From: Prostheceraeus crozeri | Taxonomy: Eukaryota > Platyhelminthes > Polycladida > Euryleptidae | Length of the DNA stretch: 64,000 bases | NCBI GenBank assembly: GCA_907163375.1 | Contig: CAJQUW010001636.1 | Span: 992,001-1,056,000 of the forward strand | Reading direction: 5' to 3' | Shown: positions 10,326 to 22,560 of the stretch, piece after piece | Layout: each line of letters begins with the position of its first letter | How positions within the stretch are numbered: the first letter of the stretch is position 1 | Translations under genes and position numbers: made by a program | The notes under the pieces: generated by a model | The model's database searches: none | What the model saw: only the letters and a program-made list of their open reading frames with translations | Told to the model about the DNA's origin: nothing

Positions 10326-12547
10326 CAGGGTTTCCGCGCTCCTGGAAACTCCAGGAAGCTTCTGGAATTTCGAAAGCGTTTTTCCAGGGCTCTGGAAACT
10401 CCTGGAATTTCGAATTTTTACCTTACCCTCCTTGAAACTCCTGGAATTTTATGATTATCGTAGATACATGAGGGCATCTCCACTTGATCACTAGAAGTTT
10501 TTAATGACATATTTCAAGTTATACAAAGTAACTGTAATGAATTCATTTACATTCTTAGCTTTGTAACATCAGAAATTTCCAGCTACACATCTTAAAAACG
10601 TTGTCAAGGTCATTTGCTTCAGGAAATTTAATTCGCGCTCTTACCATTGCAGTCCGTAGTCTATAAAAGAAACAAGTCGTGCATTGGAGAACATTTTGAA
10701 TACCGGCAGATATGGATTTGAAATGAAGCCGCATCGTATACAATATCGAATTCATTTTTTCTTGCATTTGGGGCTGTGCGCTAGCCGCACCTGCGCGCAC
10801 CGGTACCGAAAATTTTGAAAAGTTTCCCTTAAGCACTTGTTAAAGTATAGACGAAATATGTCTTGTCTCGCGTGTGATAATCATTTAAAATATAAAAATG
10901 TTGTAGACATGGTCTCTATCCTTCATGTTAAACATTTTAGGCCTATTTTCACTGCAAATTTTATAGAGTAATGGGAAAATTCTTATAGTGTTAAAGAATT
11001 TGAAACAGACTTCCAAAGGCATTCTTTAATTCTATTTTGCAAACACTTGCAAGTGACTGTCATCATACTTGTGCGACGCGTGTCTATGATAGGTCTAATA
11101 GAATTCATTTAAGCGAGATGAAAATAGAAATTATGTGGACATGCAGCAAAAAAATGATTGAATGAATAACAATGACTGAATAGCTAAGTCATTGGCGGAC
11201 GGAACGTTGGGTTTTTAATTGTTTCATTTTAAAATGATGTGCAGCAAAGGAAGAGTTTATTTTTGATTATTTTTCAAAATAGCTGAACACATCAAGAGAT
11301 GTAGACTGTTTCGAAGCAATTTCACGTTATCTGCAAGTTACTATGCGGAAGGTCAAGATTCGACATTACGATCGGCTTCAAGCAGAATCGGCAACCAAGA
11401 AGAAAATCTTTAACACGGATCCCCCTGGCCACAGGAATGTCAAGATGGCCCATATCTTGGCAAGAGGAGTGTCAGCAGGGCAGGCGCACGCGTCATTCAC
11501 TATGAGATTTCAAAATTTTGAGGTCGCCGGAATCGGGATTCCGTGGCCTACAATGATTTATCATGAACTTGAATTGCCGAATTTCCGTCATTTTTTCACA
11601 TTTTCCCTCAACATTAGAGCATTAGTAAATACATTGTCTATTTTATGACACAATCGTGATTTTCAAAAGGCTTCATTTTCATGATATAGAAATTTATTGT
11701 CAATTGAATTGACATTTGAAGTTTGATTGTCGTGATGCTTGAATTGAATTGATAAATAGAATCGAGCAATGTTCTCCTGTTTGGTTAATTACAGTTGAAT
11801 CTTCACAGTAAAGCATCAATTTGATCGAAATTTGCACGTTTCGGTGCACCGGCCCGAGAACTGGTGCTAGCAAAAGAACCTGTGCACCGCGCACAACCCT
11901 AATTTTCAGCAATATTATTTTTTGGACATTATTAGAACTAGCACGACTAGCGATGTACATACAACAACATTTACTCAGCGAAGTGAGTGCTAGATTTCTT
12001 AAGTATTTATTTGTTCTGTAACTGCTTCTTTTATATCGCCGAAAATTATATTTAGAGGATGGGTTGGAGGGACAAATGAACAAATTAGAACATGAATTGG
12101 ATAAATATGTCAATTCCTTATTTATCAGATTATTTGTCTTGATCCATCTACTAAGTAATACCGAGGAGTTTTCATAGGTAGACCAAATGATCAAAGGTGA
12201 GTTTGAGCCACATTGGGACATCGCTCTCCGAGTACCTGAAATATATAAACCGTTCAAAATTATGCATTTTACATCAGAACCAAAGTTCATGAATTATAAG
12301 GACTGGTCAGATTCACTCGGCATTCGCATTATGACTGAAGTGAAAACGTGCATTGAAGCTATTGTATGATCAGTTGCTTTTTCACTTGCATATATAATGC
12401 AAATAACTTGTACTTGGTATAGGCCGTATAGGACGAATTATGTAAAATCCGTTTGGAAATTCAATTGTGTCAACCTCCTGAAAAACTCCTGGAAATTTCA
12501 TCAGAAGGCTCCTGGAAAAACGATCCTTGAAAACCGCGGAAACCATG
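10326..12547. mobile_element. Probable hAT-like element with CTCCTGGAA subterminal repeats
   Basis: The left end CAGGGTTTCCGCG matches the inverted right end CATGGTTTCCGCG with one mismatch, a typical hAT-like terminus. Both ends carry clustered copies of a CTCCTGGAAA-type word (10338-10450 and 12475-12525). No 8-bp target duplication is visible, so the copy is old or one end is slightly misplaced. The interior has open frames (11343-11648 plus, 11700-12290 minus) that I do not recognise. Confidence 0.5.
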
Positions 12548-13058
12548 CATTGATAGCTATGCGTGAAAACGGGACAGTCACAGAATGTAAGAAAAATACA
12601 TCATGATTAATTCGTGAGATCTTATCTTTAAGCTCCGTCTGAAGCATTATAGCATGCTCTACGTTTCAGAATCGCGCGTTTAGAAGGCTAGCAGAACTGT
12701 TGTAGAGGTCAGCTGCAGATTTTGTATTTTTTCACAGAAATGCATTAACTTGAACCGATTAAAGTATCACTCAATGGATTTCTGAACCATCGACCTGTGT
12801 TTGACTGGGTCTCAGGTTTACTAATGGAGTCATTAGGATGACGACGTAATCCCTACAAGGACGATGGCTCTATCTTCTTACAAGGAGCATCCTATAGTAA
12901 CTAAAGTTCCTACTAAAATAATGAAAATTAGCAAATACGTGAGACACTATTTACCACTAAGCTAGTAAAAGGAACTCCAGTACTATGTTTTATCTGGTGA
13001 GCTGACTTGCATATTCAAAATGTAAGTGAACATAACATAATATCAACAATGAATAGAG

Positions 13059-14693
13059 CCAGTGTCCGGATTCACGCACGAAATTCGTGCATGCACGAAT
13101 CATGCACGAATGCACGAAAATTACGGTCGATGCACGAAAATCGTGATGTGGATTGCACGAATTTTTGCATCGTTCAGTTTTTTTCAGTATACATCATTTT
13201 TGATAGATTTTTTAGATTACCGGTATTACTGATGTACTCTAGTGCCGTAGAGTACAGTACTTGGTGAAATGAGTGGAAACTGTAAGCTGTCTGCCACATT
13301 CAAGATACATTCTTTCTCAGAGAAAGATACATTTTACAGATAACAAGATACGATATTCTAAAAAACGACATGATTATATAATTATCTTTTGATAAGAATC
13401 AGGATTCAAATATGACAAATATTTATTGAAGGTAAAATAAAAAATAAGGTGTGCAATTTTTTAGGTTGAAACTTATTCTGAAATTTTTCAGATATCTTAC
13501 TCAATATAATTGCTACTTAACTTGTTAAATTTTAATAACTTTGTCTCAGTTTAAGTTTGTTGGCTTTGTTTCGAAATTCAAGAACATTCATCGAAATTTC
13601 GTGACAGAGATTATTCTTGTGATGGATGTGACAACAATGTGAACGTCGCCACACACACACTGTAGATCCATCCACCATCCAAAACTTGACTGAATGATGA
13701 TGATAGATTATTTTTATTGAAAAAAAAGAGCAAAAAAAAAAAAAGCAAAAATGATCATCTCACATCAGTCACGACAGAAATACAAAAAAAAAAAAAGACC
13801 AAAAAGAATGGAGAAGCGCGCTGCTTGAAGAATCTTGCAAAAGGAGACATTAGAAGATGAAAAAGAACTAAAAGAAGAAGACCGAAAAACGCTGTCTCAC
13901 AAAGAAGAAAAAAAAGAATCCGAAAGATCTCGTAGAGATCGTTTTTAGACGTGGAAACCGGAAGGATCTCCCCACCTCCTCACCCCTCCTCCCTCCCATC
14001 CAAATATCAAAAAATAAGTGACTCTCTGGTGAACTTCATGTAGACTTTCAGAATGTATGCAAAAAAATAATAGACAGCGTGTTGTAGTTATTAATTATGA
14101 TATTTAGCAATACTTACTTATTATACGGTAATTGTTTTGTTTATTTTAGTTGTTGATACAGATTTTATGCGACTTATTCTATGTATCTGTTTACATATCT
14201 GTTAACATAATAGTTGTCTCATACGCCTACTTTACCAAATTAATTACTAAATAATTAATTATAGGATACTTTTTTTTGAAATACCATCAACCCTTAAAAT
14301 AAGTTAAATCTGTTCGCAGTTAATTTTCAAAGCATCTTTTATTGATTCTTTCCTTGAATTGCATCTTTCAATTTTGAATCGCAAATAATAATTTGCATTA
14401 ATATATTTGAGCAGGATTCTGTCAGTAGCTTGAAGCTACATCAATTCAGTACATTAATTATCAGGATTACACATTAGTTACATTACAGTGCAGTTAAAAT
14501 AATGCGCTTGTGTATGATATGCAATTAATAAATATTGAATTATGAAATTGTGTAATTTAGCTCTGATAAAAAGTTGCAATGGAAATATTTAAATCAATCA
14601 GAAAAGATTCACTTTTTTTCTGACAATATTTATAATTTTTGCACTTTATATTTCACGAAATGCACGAACATGCGAATTCATGCACGAACTTCT
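13059..14693. mobile_element. Probable hAT-like element with TGCACGAA repeats
   Basis: An identical 8-bp sequence, GAATAGAG, flanks the interval at 13051-13058 and 14694-14701, the duplication length expected for hAT. The left end starts CCAGTGTCCGG and is followed by about six copies of TGCACGAA-like words. The right end has three more in AT-rich context. The termini themselves pair only weakly, so the right end may be truncated. The interior contains A-rich purine tracts at 13715-13930 and no recognisable gene. Confidence 0.5.
13715..13980 (+). repeat. A-rich purine tract followed by pyrimidine-rich stretch
   Basis: Runs of A up to 13 long and AAGAAGA words fill 13715-13930. The segment CCACCTCCTCACCCC follows near 13970. 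It is strongly strand-asymmetric low-complexity sequence inside the 13059-14693 element, with no coding signal. Confidence 0.7.
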
Positions 14694-15863
14694 GAATAGA
14701 GCACATACTCTATAATAAATTTTTCATTCTTAACATCACCTTCTCATTCTTACATCACTTACAGGTAAAATAGGCCAATGGAAAAATTTTTAGTGAAAAC
14801 TTTTGATTTGCTATGCGTCATGACACGAAATTGTAGAAATTTCATGGAAGTATTTTGCTACATGCTTATCTCTTATATCAAATTGTATAGTGGCATTCAC
14901 CAAGGTATTTCAATTTTGTGACTTATTGAGTTATGAATCGCTCATGTGTTTTTAATTCATTAATCACATTAAATGAAGCAGAAGTTGCTATAAGCGTTGC
15001 GCAATTGCTATGTGCAAGTTCAAGTGTGAATTGTTATGCTCTCACCTTAAAGCATGGTTAGAATTGTAAATCTTTTAAGTAATGCTAAGAGGCTTAATAG
15101 TGTGCTTGGCCATGACGAGATTAAAGTATCGTGGTCGGTTTGTCATCACCGGTGTCGTAGGTATCTTAAAGATTCACCTCATAGTATTGGAAATACCTGC
15201 ATTGATTTAACGACATCAACTATCATAGCAGCCTGATCTTATGATCGTCCATTAAGACGATTATAGACAATGTGTTGACCGAGCAACTTAAAAGAACTGT
15301 TGATATTTAAGTTAACTTATTATCTAGCATATACTGCCACCATCAGCAAAGGAACTCACAATGGAGGAATTCGACAATAGTACATAAAATGGTGAGGCCT
15401 GTCAGCTGTTTTGAAGCTGATTGGATGCTGGTCAAAGAATTTCAGGAATGCCAGTGTCAAGTAGTGGAAGAAACGGATGAACTACCGAAAACGAAACGTG
15501 GGCACCTGAAAAATGTGTTCTTCGAATCGGCGTGGGTGCGACATTTCCAATTGAGTAAGAAAAACAAGCAAATGGCATCCAATAAACAGCAGGAAATGGG
15601 ATGAAGCGCAACGAGAAAGAACTCAAGAGATTGAAGATATTTTTATGAAGAAGACATACATAGGATGATGATTATTATTATGCATTAAGCTCAGTAGTAC
15701 ATCAACGGATTGTTATTTCGAAACAGTTGGCACAAATTAGAACCCCATGTCTTCAATTAAACATCAATGAATTCAAATGCTCACCTGTACAACCGTTAAA
15801 ACGAGTAAGCCCTACTCATTAAAATGTTGAAATACATGCCATGAAAAAGGCATTACTATTGCA

Positions 15864-17872
15864 CAGGGTGACCGCGACCGGGAAAATGGCCATCTCTTCT
15901 GGAAACCGGGAGAAACTGGGAATTCAGCCGTAGTAACCGGGAAATTTTGATCTAACATATATTTCGGGATTGAGTTATGGGAAATCATATTACGTATATC
16001 ACTGTACCTTCTTTATATCTTTGTAATAGTAATTGTTTCAAATAGATGATATGATCAATGCGTATGTTCGATCTTGCATTTCTTTAAATTTGTGTCTTAG
16101 ACGGTTGAACTTTTTCTGAGAGAATTCCAATCACCGACTCCTCTCTCGCCAATTATTTGTGAGCGACTAGAAAATCTTATTCGCAATTTAATGATTGCCT
16201 TCGTCGGGTCGAACTCGAAAGTGTTGGCCCAAGCAACTTGTTTGCGAAACATTGTAGTATTGATGTCATGAATGAGCGGATGTGCAAGCGCAAACCCGAT
16301 ATTTGATTCGGCGCAACAGAAGTCATGTCGTCTGTACCAACCGACGAAGGAGAGAAACATGACAAACGAACTTTTTGAAAGATGCAAAAAAGCAACTTGT
16401 ACCTCTCTTCACTCCTCACAGTAGACTAGGTTAGACTCAACGAGACAAATACAAAGTGATACGATTTTGCTCGTCTGTTTTTTTTATTCTGTGCTGAAAG
16501 TCCTGCTTTTCTATCTTAACACGAGAGTTGCTCATTCTTTCTGTGCTTTTAACATTGTCTCACCATGCAACGTCGTACACCAGTAGAATGCGACTAGACT
16601 GTATTTGATTTTTGTTTTAGTGCGTCATGATGCTTCAGACCAACTGCCGTCTTACTCTTTGCGAATCGCAATATTGTTTCTTTTTGTTATTAGGCATACA
16701 GTTTCTTACAATTTTCTCATTTAGCAGATTTTGATACAAGCTGAAGTACCGTAAAGGCAACCTGTCTTATTTGATTATCAATCAGTATTAAGGATGCTAT
16801 CTACTTCGAGATGAATACGAGACAAAATAATGATAGACAAAACATTGTCGTGGTATCAAGGCTTCTCTCCTATTCTTTTCAGGATACACATCAAGCTTCA
16901 AGTAAAAGATGCAGGAGGCGATGTTGTCATAAATAATTTATAAGAGAACGTCGACGTTGTAGTTAACTAAAAAACACTCTGATTTGAGCCACACGGGATC
17001 CTGACAGATTAGCTGTTTGCATTTTTAGGTTACCCATACTATTCCTTTAAACTCAAAGTAAGCAATCACGACACGTTTCAGTTGAAACACATTTCCTAAA
17101 ACTTGCTTTATCACTCGAACATGTACCTACATTACGCAAGATTTATTTCTTAAATGGTTTATCTGACTGCATGCAGTATAGCCTTAACTCGAGGCATATA
17201 TTCACGTGTTTCTTTTCAATGAGACAGGGACTTATAGACTAAATGATGTAAGAAATTAGCTCTTTACATATAGGCCCTATATGCAATATTTTCCTGCATT
17301 ATAGTGTTTTCGTGATTTTATGACTTTTACGTCATATAAGCGATCGTAATTTATCCCGGTTTGGGCTCTGCTTATGTTGGCAGGTCTGAGTATATCAGAA
17401 TTTCTAATAAACCAGTTAGGCACAACAAGCAGCATTCAATTTGTCATGACTCATATTGTTCATTCGTTTTTCCATTGTTTGTTTTTATGAGATACATAAG
17501 ATTGATTGAATTTTTGATTAATTTGACGTCGATTAATTGCATTTTGGGAGGTGTCATTATTTCAACAGTTTGTTGCACTTTGTTGCTTTACCACTGTTTT
17601 TTTTAAAGAAAAATGCTGTTGCTACTTCAGTGATGGTTTTGCAATATATACGAAAGGGGTACTAAAATGAATGAATTCCTCCTTATAGATGATCTTTTGG
17701 AAGAATACATGGAAGAAATATGACTTCATTCATAGATACTTTGGTATTTCTTAAGCTTGTTTGAAGTACATTTATGCTTAAATATGGAATTTCATCAAGT
17801 CAACCGGGAAATTTGTGCCATTTGACCCGGAAAAACCGGGAATTCGACACTGAGATTGGCGCGGTCACCTTG
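15864..17872. mobile_element. hAT element with ACCGGGAA subterminal repeats
   Basis: The left terminus CAGGGTGACCGCG and the inverted right terminus CAAGGTGACCGCG differ at one base. Copies of ACCGGGAAA and CCGGGAATT words cluster at 15875-15945 and 17805-17855 in both orientations. Flanks share ATTGC but an exact 8-bp duplication is not preserved. A degenerate hAT-type coding segment lies inside at about 16080-16430. Confidence 0.65.
16080..16430 (+). pseudogene. hAT transposase remnant
   Basis: The plus-strand frame gives 'FLREFQSPTPLSPIICERLE' followed by 'NLIRNLMIAF'. It resembles the stretch of some animal hAT proteins where a 'FL..FQ...P..PF' block precedes a conserved helical region. 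Stops and poor conservation follow. The assignment rests on this block and on its location between matching hAT termini. Confidence 0.5.
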
Positions 17873-18608
17873 ATTGCTTCATTTGAGGTGTTTCATGTAT
17901 TTGCAAGTATAATACATTGTACTTGTATATAAAATGCAAAACAAATGTATATGAACCAAGGATGATGCGGTTTTTTGGAAGATTTACTCACATAAATACA
18001 GTAGACTACCGCTTAGTATAGCGAAGGCACTGACTTTGTGCTACATGAATTTTATATTCCTTAGCCTATCGTAAAAATTATTCCATATCTTGAATAATTT
18101 CATTACATGGGGTAGCTTATATAACACTTGTAGCTTAGGAGAACCAATGATTAAATTTCAATGTAACCAGATGCAATACCCCACCTGAAAATTTTAGATT
18201 ATCGTGGAGCTTTGTTTGATAAATTAACGGTATGCGATATATATTATATGACGTTGTAGAGACAACGCAATATGTCCTGAAGCACTTACTGAAAGGAAAA
18301 ATTGATGACATATTTGACGAGCTCTTTTTCCAGGCTATTGCACGTCAAGTCGTCAACTCAGGGTGGTTGGCACAAAAAAGGCGCTCTATGCAAAATTCAA
18401 AATAAGACGCTTTGTGCACATTTTTTTAGTTATAATTGCAAATTCGTTTCTATAGTAATTAGGTATAAACAGCGTTAAAACGCATTTAATAGATCTGAAT
18501 TCTACTAGTTTGATTTTTTTGTACTAAGCGCCCTTATTGAAATGATTAAGCAAATCTATTTAGAAAGAATCTTGCATCACAAAGAGACTATCTCATCTCT
18601 TATCTTCC

Positions 18609-18699
18609 AGGGGCGACCGCCCGGGAACATTGGTAGATAGTGAGTTGTGATACTGTCTGAGATTTGTTAGCCTAACACTGTTTCTGTGCAGTCGCCCCA
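18609..18699. repeat. Short inverted-repeat element (possible MITE)
   Basis: AGGGGCGAC at the left and GTCGCCCC at the right form inverted ends about 90 bp apart in otherwise A+T-rich intron. No flanking duplication was identified. Confidence 0.35.
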
Positions 18700-19198
18700 G
18701 TACTTGGTGTGAAAACGAACAAGAATAATCAAGTATGTAAATGAAAGTCATGAATCCTGGGAACGCATGCTATTTCGTGGTACTCCATGTAGATTTCAAT
18801 GCGGATGAAGGTTAACTCTGAATAAGTGTACGTTATCAATTGTAGAATAGCATGAAATTGAGAAGAAGCAGAAGCAGAGTCGGCGAGCTCAAAAATCGGA
18901 AGAACTTTGATCGAGAAAAACCTCATTCGACAAAACTATCTTCTAGTCCACTGCAGTCTGGTAGAGCATGATAAGAAAGAAGATGAGTAATAGTAGAATG
19001 ATATAAAACGAATGGGGCATGTTTGTATTAATTGTTTCGTGGAAAAATTTAAGAAAATCAAAATAGGTAATTAAATTGAATCGTTCATCTGATTTTCACA
19101 ATCTCCATTAAGTCAGTGGTATTTCATCATCAGTATAGTTCTATTTTTCCCTCCTTCGATTCTGTGCAATTTCTATGTGATCAACTTTCTAATTACAG

Positions 19199-19564
19199 GA
19201 TCCTCACGCGGCTCATACGGATGCTCAAACGTTGGCATTGATGATCCAGGAACAGCTGGACGCAATCAACAATGAGATTCGTCTGATTCAAGAGGAGAAG
19301 GAGTCCGCGGAGTTGCGAGCGGAAGAGTTAGAGTCCCGTGTTGGCTCTGTTCAACATCTCCCTGCCCCGCCTGCTGTTTCCTCCTCTGCCATCACCCCTG
19401 AGTGGAGCGTAGCCAGCAGTTCCGGCTCCCCGGCGCCTCCCGCCCCACCTCCTCGCCTCTCATCTGTCGCTATGCAGCAAGGTCACAGCGGTAGATCGAC
19501 ACCGGTGTTCCACGCCGTCCCTAATCCTGTTGGAGCAGGCCGGCCCGATGTAGAAATGACTCCA
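19199..19564 (+). CDS. PPFIA: Liprin-alpha exon, second coiled coil and Pro/Ser linker
   Basis: 'DPHAAHTDAQTLALMIQEQ' continuing into 'LDAINNEIRLIQEEKE' and 'RAEELESRVGS' match the strongly conserved liprin-alpha segment after the first coiled coil. The last 75 residues form a low-complexity linker with 'PAPPAPPPR' and many Ser residues, expected to be disordered. It starts in phase 0 after ACAG at 19195-19198 and ends in phase 0 before GTAAGC at 19565, exactly 122 codons. G+C content is much higher than in the intron around it. Confidence 0.96.
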
Positions 19565-19708
19565 GTAAGCACGATACATATTCTGAAAGTCATTCTCCTG
19601 TTTTTCTTTTCAAAACTGCTGGACTTAGACGAACTCTTGAAGTGTGAATCCATGCATTAAAAATACTTTTTCTTGCCATCAGACAGGATTTTATGAGACC
19701 AGCAGATG

Positions 19709-19856
19709 TGCAATTATATATCATCTTTTTCTCTGTAGATTTTTCGAAAATTCTCCAATTGCTGTTAAAGGGTGTTGTATTAATCGAACTATCGATGGCG
19801 TCAGCAGCACATCCTAGTCGAAAAACCTACAGAGAAAAATGATGCACCAAATTGCA
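19709..19856. repeat. MITE-like inverted-repeat element
   Basis: The left end runs TGCAATT, TCATCTTTTTCTCTGTAG, ATTTTTCGA. Its inverted copy ends the element at about 19818-19856 with a few mismatches. Total length is near 148 bp, with a 75-bp centre that has no coding potential. It sits 145 bp after the exon donor at 19565. The superfamily is not determined. Confidence 0.6.
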
Positions 19857-20389
19857 AATAGTATATTTACTGAAAATATATATCATCTTATAACTTGCGT
19901 GTTGGTATTCAGTCAATATAACTGAAATGAATAACTACATGAAAAACTCCGCCGCACGGGATTATTGTTGAACCATTGATTGATCGAAGCATTTCCGCCC
20001 TCGGAGGGTTGATGCGATCTACTCCCATTCGTTGGATCTGATCTGAGTGGGGATCCGCTTCCTGATTGACTATTCGGAGGGATTGCTCTATTGATCGTTG
20101 AAATGCAGTACTTTTCTTCATTCTTTGTTATAACTGCCACTTTCCTGACCTATAACTTCGCATTTCCACTACTTTTTGTATCTTTGGATACAGCTGCTAT
20201 CACCAGGATCAGACAATTCAACCGAAGTGGCTGAGGCGTGATGACTATAATCAGAGAAAGTCATCACATTTGTCTTGAGCCTTCCATTCCACGCACCCCC
20301 CCCCCTGCTCACTTCATTTGAACCTACCTGCAGCTTCCTCTATATGTTCCTCCCGTGCGCTCTATCCTCGCTAGCGGTCCCTTCCAATA

Positions 20390-21140
20390 TGGCCGTTCAT
20401 GCAGTCGCTTCATCTTAGATCGAATTCGCTCACGACTCCGGTTATTTCCCAGGTACTGACCAGCGTGCAAACATGGCCTCGCTGGCCGCTTTACGACACT
20501 TTCGCGACTGAGCTGACTGCTACAAATTCAGCACATTCTGCTCCATCTGCCAACATTGCTAGACCGTGTTGAGGTTGTATCATGCACTGACTCTAAGTCT
20601 GTGATGCACGTTCCACTATGCGGTTTGTCCTCCAGGTGCGAAGCGGTTTTCGATAACCGATCACTGCATGACCTATATCAACTAGCCTCAGTGGTCGACG
20701 GTACCGTTCAGTGGATGCAAGCACACTGCGATATCCTGGAGTGATGGAAGTGGCAGATGATCTCACCGCCGAAAGAGCTATACAGCCCCAAGACAATATG
20801 TCCATCTCCCTCAGCTCCGCCAAAGCTGTCATCTGCTGTGCAGTTCGAGACAACAAGTGCAATCGGAGTGGCATGCAGTTTCCGCGGGCTCTTCTGTTTG
20901 CTTGCCGTACTGTGCGGGCTTTGATATTTCCACTCTCATGACCTCTCAACTGCGCACATTTCTGCGCGCTTATACAGCCATCGAGCATCCAATCCTATAT
21001 GCCAAGACTGCGAGGAGGAATCTGACACAGCGAACTCTTCCACCTACAATGCTGTGCACATGTAGATCTACGACCAGGCACGGGCTCGGTCATGGCTCCC
21101 GTCATTTTCTAGGCGCAGTTACTTGTCCGGGCGCGGATTT
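20390..21140 (+). pseudogene. LINE fragment: RNase H domain and C-terminal Cys region
   Basis: In shifting frames the block shows 'CTDSKSVMHV' (an RNase H Asp-Ser motif), 'DGTVQWMQAHCDI' (the W.PAHC.I block), 'WMEVADDLTAERAIQPQDN' in place of the usual GN(E/D).AD.LA, and finally 'CEEESDTANSS'. This is the order found in the RNase H domain and following Cys/His region of I-type or related LINEs. The block is noticeably GC-richer than its surroundings, suggesting a later arrival than the host intron sequence. Boundaries are approximate. Confidence 0.55.
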
Positions 21141-21463
21141 TGTCTACACTTCAACCACGTGCGGACATGAGCACTCCTGCGTTCCAACCAGGTTTAATAG
21201 AATAGACTACTTCTGCATCAATAATATGTCATGCTAATTCAATACATGGAGCACAAAATAAAATGTTGCTGTCCTAATCAAGAAAGTTGTAATACAATAG
21301 AGAGAATATACTTTTGTTGAGTTAATCTTATTGAAAATCATTAGATCACATTAATTTTGGATACTTGGAAGATGCCCTGGCTAGTCATGATAAGATATTT
21401 TTGCGTTGGAAAGAGCCAGGAATTTTTTAGATGTTAATTATTATTATAAGTTATGATGTAGGC

Positions 21464-21505
21464 TACAAAATTTTTCGATTACCATCCAGTAATCATCTTC
21501 AGGTA
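21464..21505 (-). ncRNA. Hammerhead-ribozyme-like motif, left arm
   Basis: This is the inverted copy of the motif at 21520-21561. CUGAAGA reads on minus from 21502 to 21496, stem II and GAAA follow, and the stem I pair UAC/GUA lies at 21503-21505 and 21464-21466. Sequence and predicted folding are the same as in the right arm. Confidence 0.5.
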
Positions 21506-21519
21506 CTATTATACATTTG

Positions 21520-21561
21520 TACCTGAAGATGATTACTGGATGGTAATCGAAAAATTTTGTA
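21520..21561 (+). ncRNA. Hammerhead-ribozyme-like motif, right arm
   Basis: Stem I is UAC/GUA (3 bp). The core CUGAAGA is at 21523-21529, one unpaired U follows, and stem II is GAUUAC (21531-21536) with GUAAUC (21543-21548). GAAA is at 21549-21552. The self-complementary AAAUUU (21552-21557) can serve as stem III, followed by U as the nucleotide before the predicted cleavage at 21558/21559. The extra U before stem II departs from the standard G10.1-C11.1 closure, so activity is uncertain. A self-complementary stem III is expected to act in dimers. Confidence 0.55.
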
Positions 21562-22404
21562 GCCTACATCATGACTTATAATAATAATTAACATCTAAAA
21601 AATTCCTGGCTCTTTCCAACGCAAAAATATCTTAATTTTGGATACATTTATACATTGCAATCATTGCATTTGTGCATATCGGTAAATGTAGCATAGGCGC
21701 ATAATGTTCATTTGAGAGTTCTGGTACGCAAGCTTGGACTATTGGATATTTGTACTGAATATAATTTGTGTAACAGTGCGAGAATACAATAACCACGAAG
21801 CCACAGAATAACTCTTGACATTCACGAGTTAGTGGATGCGAGCATGCAAGATACAGTGTGCGAGATGCGATCAATGATTAGGTCGGATAGTGGGAGGGCA
21901 ATCTCCTTATAGGCTTCATCACTGATGCATGCCTCGCAGACCTTTTTTTTTCCGTTAAGATCTTCGCTATTTTCGGATTTGGCTATACTTCATTCATTGG
22001 TGTCGAATGAGAGAATAAATATTGAGGACATACACATACACCACTGAAGTAGGCGAATATTGGTGTCTACAAATACCAACACATTTTTTATCATATAGTC
22101 TCGACATTGGCACTTAATTGGGCACAGTGGGAGACGTTGCGGTCATCTAATGTTCGACGCTATCTTTTACCTACTATTTTTCCGAATTTATAAAGTTTGC
22201 CACACTTCATCGGTGCCAATGAGAGATAGATTATCGAGTTATAGTACGGTGTTCTCTTTTTTACGATCCCAGTTCTTTTACAGAAATGAATTTCATCATG
22301 TCTGTGTGAACCATCAGTGCCTTTGCCCTCTTGTTCTCATATGTTCGTTCCGTCTGATCCTCTCTGTCGTCCATCTATTTTTCCTCGATCTCGGTGTCAT
22401 TGCA

Positions 22405-22560
22405 GTGACTTTCTAGCTACTCTAGACTAAGCGGCAATGACACCGAAGATGCGCTTGCCAAAAGTGGGGCTATCTGCACCTCTCATGTCATTCATCCGTC
22501 GTTCTCTGTTCCATTTCTAGAGGACTTCAGTACATTAGTATTTTATATATAAACAAGTCC
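22405..22560 (+). pseudogene. Possible LINE RNase H scrap
   Basis: 'GNDTEDALAKSGA' resembles the GN(E/D).AD.LAK.GA motif of LINE RNase H domains. The neighbouring sequence upstream (open frame 22150-22416) and downstream is too decayed to extend the match. A 12-bp inverted pair, CGGTGTCATTGC and GCAATGACACCG, at about 22390-22447 overlaps it. Confidence 0.35.

Larger units (their letters stand above)
10278..19198. other. Liprin-alpha intron of about 8.9 kb
   Basis: This intron holds the three hAT-like elements at 10326-12547, 13059-14693 and 15864-17872, and a small inverted-repeat element at 18609-18699. Between them (14702-15863 and 17873-19198) I see only A+T-rich sequence. The frame at 15389-15604 is open and Lys-rich but unrecognised. 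Confidence 0.7.
21365..21631. mobile_element. Near-perfect palindromic element with paired hammerhead-like motifs
   Basis: Two arms of about 113 bp (21392-21505 and 21520-21633) are almost identical when inverted, with a 14-nt loop. A 14-bp direct repeat TTAATTTTGGATAC flanks the insertion at 21351-21364 and 21632-21645. The left end has a 28-nt unpaired tail (21365-21392). Each arm contains a hammerhead-like motif whose 5' side faces the centre. There is no reading frame. The near identity of the arms suggests recent insertion or formation by copying one strand back. Confidence 0.85.

Noticed and set aside
11820-11905. GAAACGUG next to a CGGTGCAC/GTGCACCG hairpin on minus as another hammerhead
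   Set aside because: No CUGANGA core is at the right place and the residue after the palindrome is G, which is not a valid cleavage-site base.
11700-12290. 196-codon minus-strand open frame as a gene
   Set aside because: Cys/Ser/Ile-rich sequence without domain features, lying between matching hAT-like termini; no supporting motif on either strand.
15389-15604. 71-codon plus frame as an extra liprin-alpha exon
   Set aside because: Sequence is unlike any liprin region, and the phase-0 junction between 10277 and 19199 gives a continuous conserved protein without it.
19909-20140. Minus-strand Ser/Asn/Pro-rich 75-codon frame as an exon of an antisense gene
   Set aside because: No neighbouring antisense exons or family match; composition alone is not enough.
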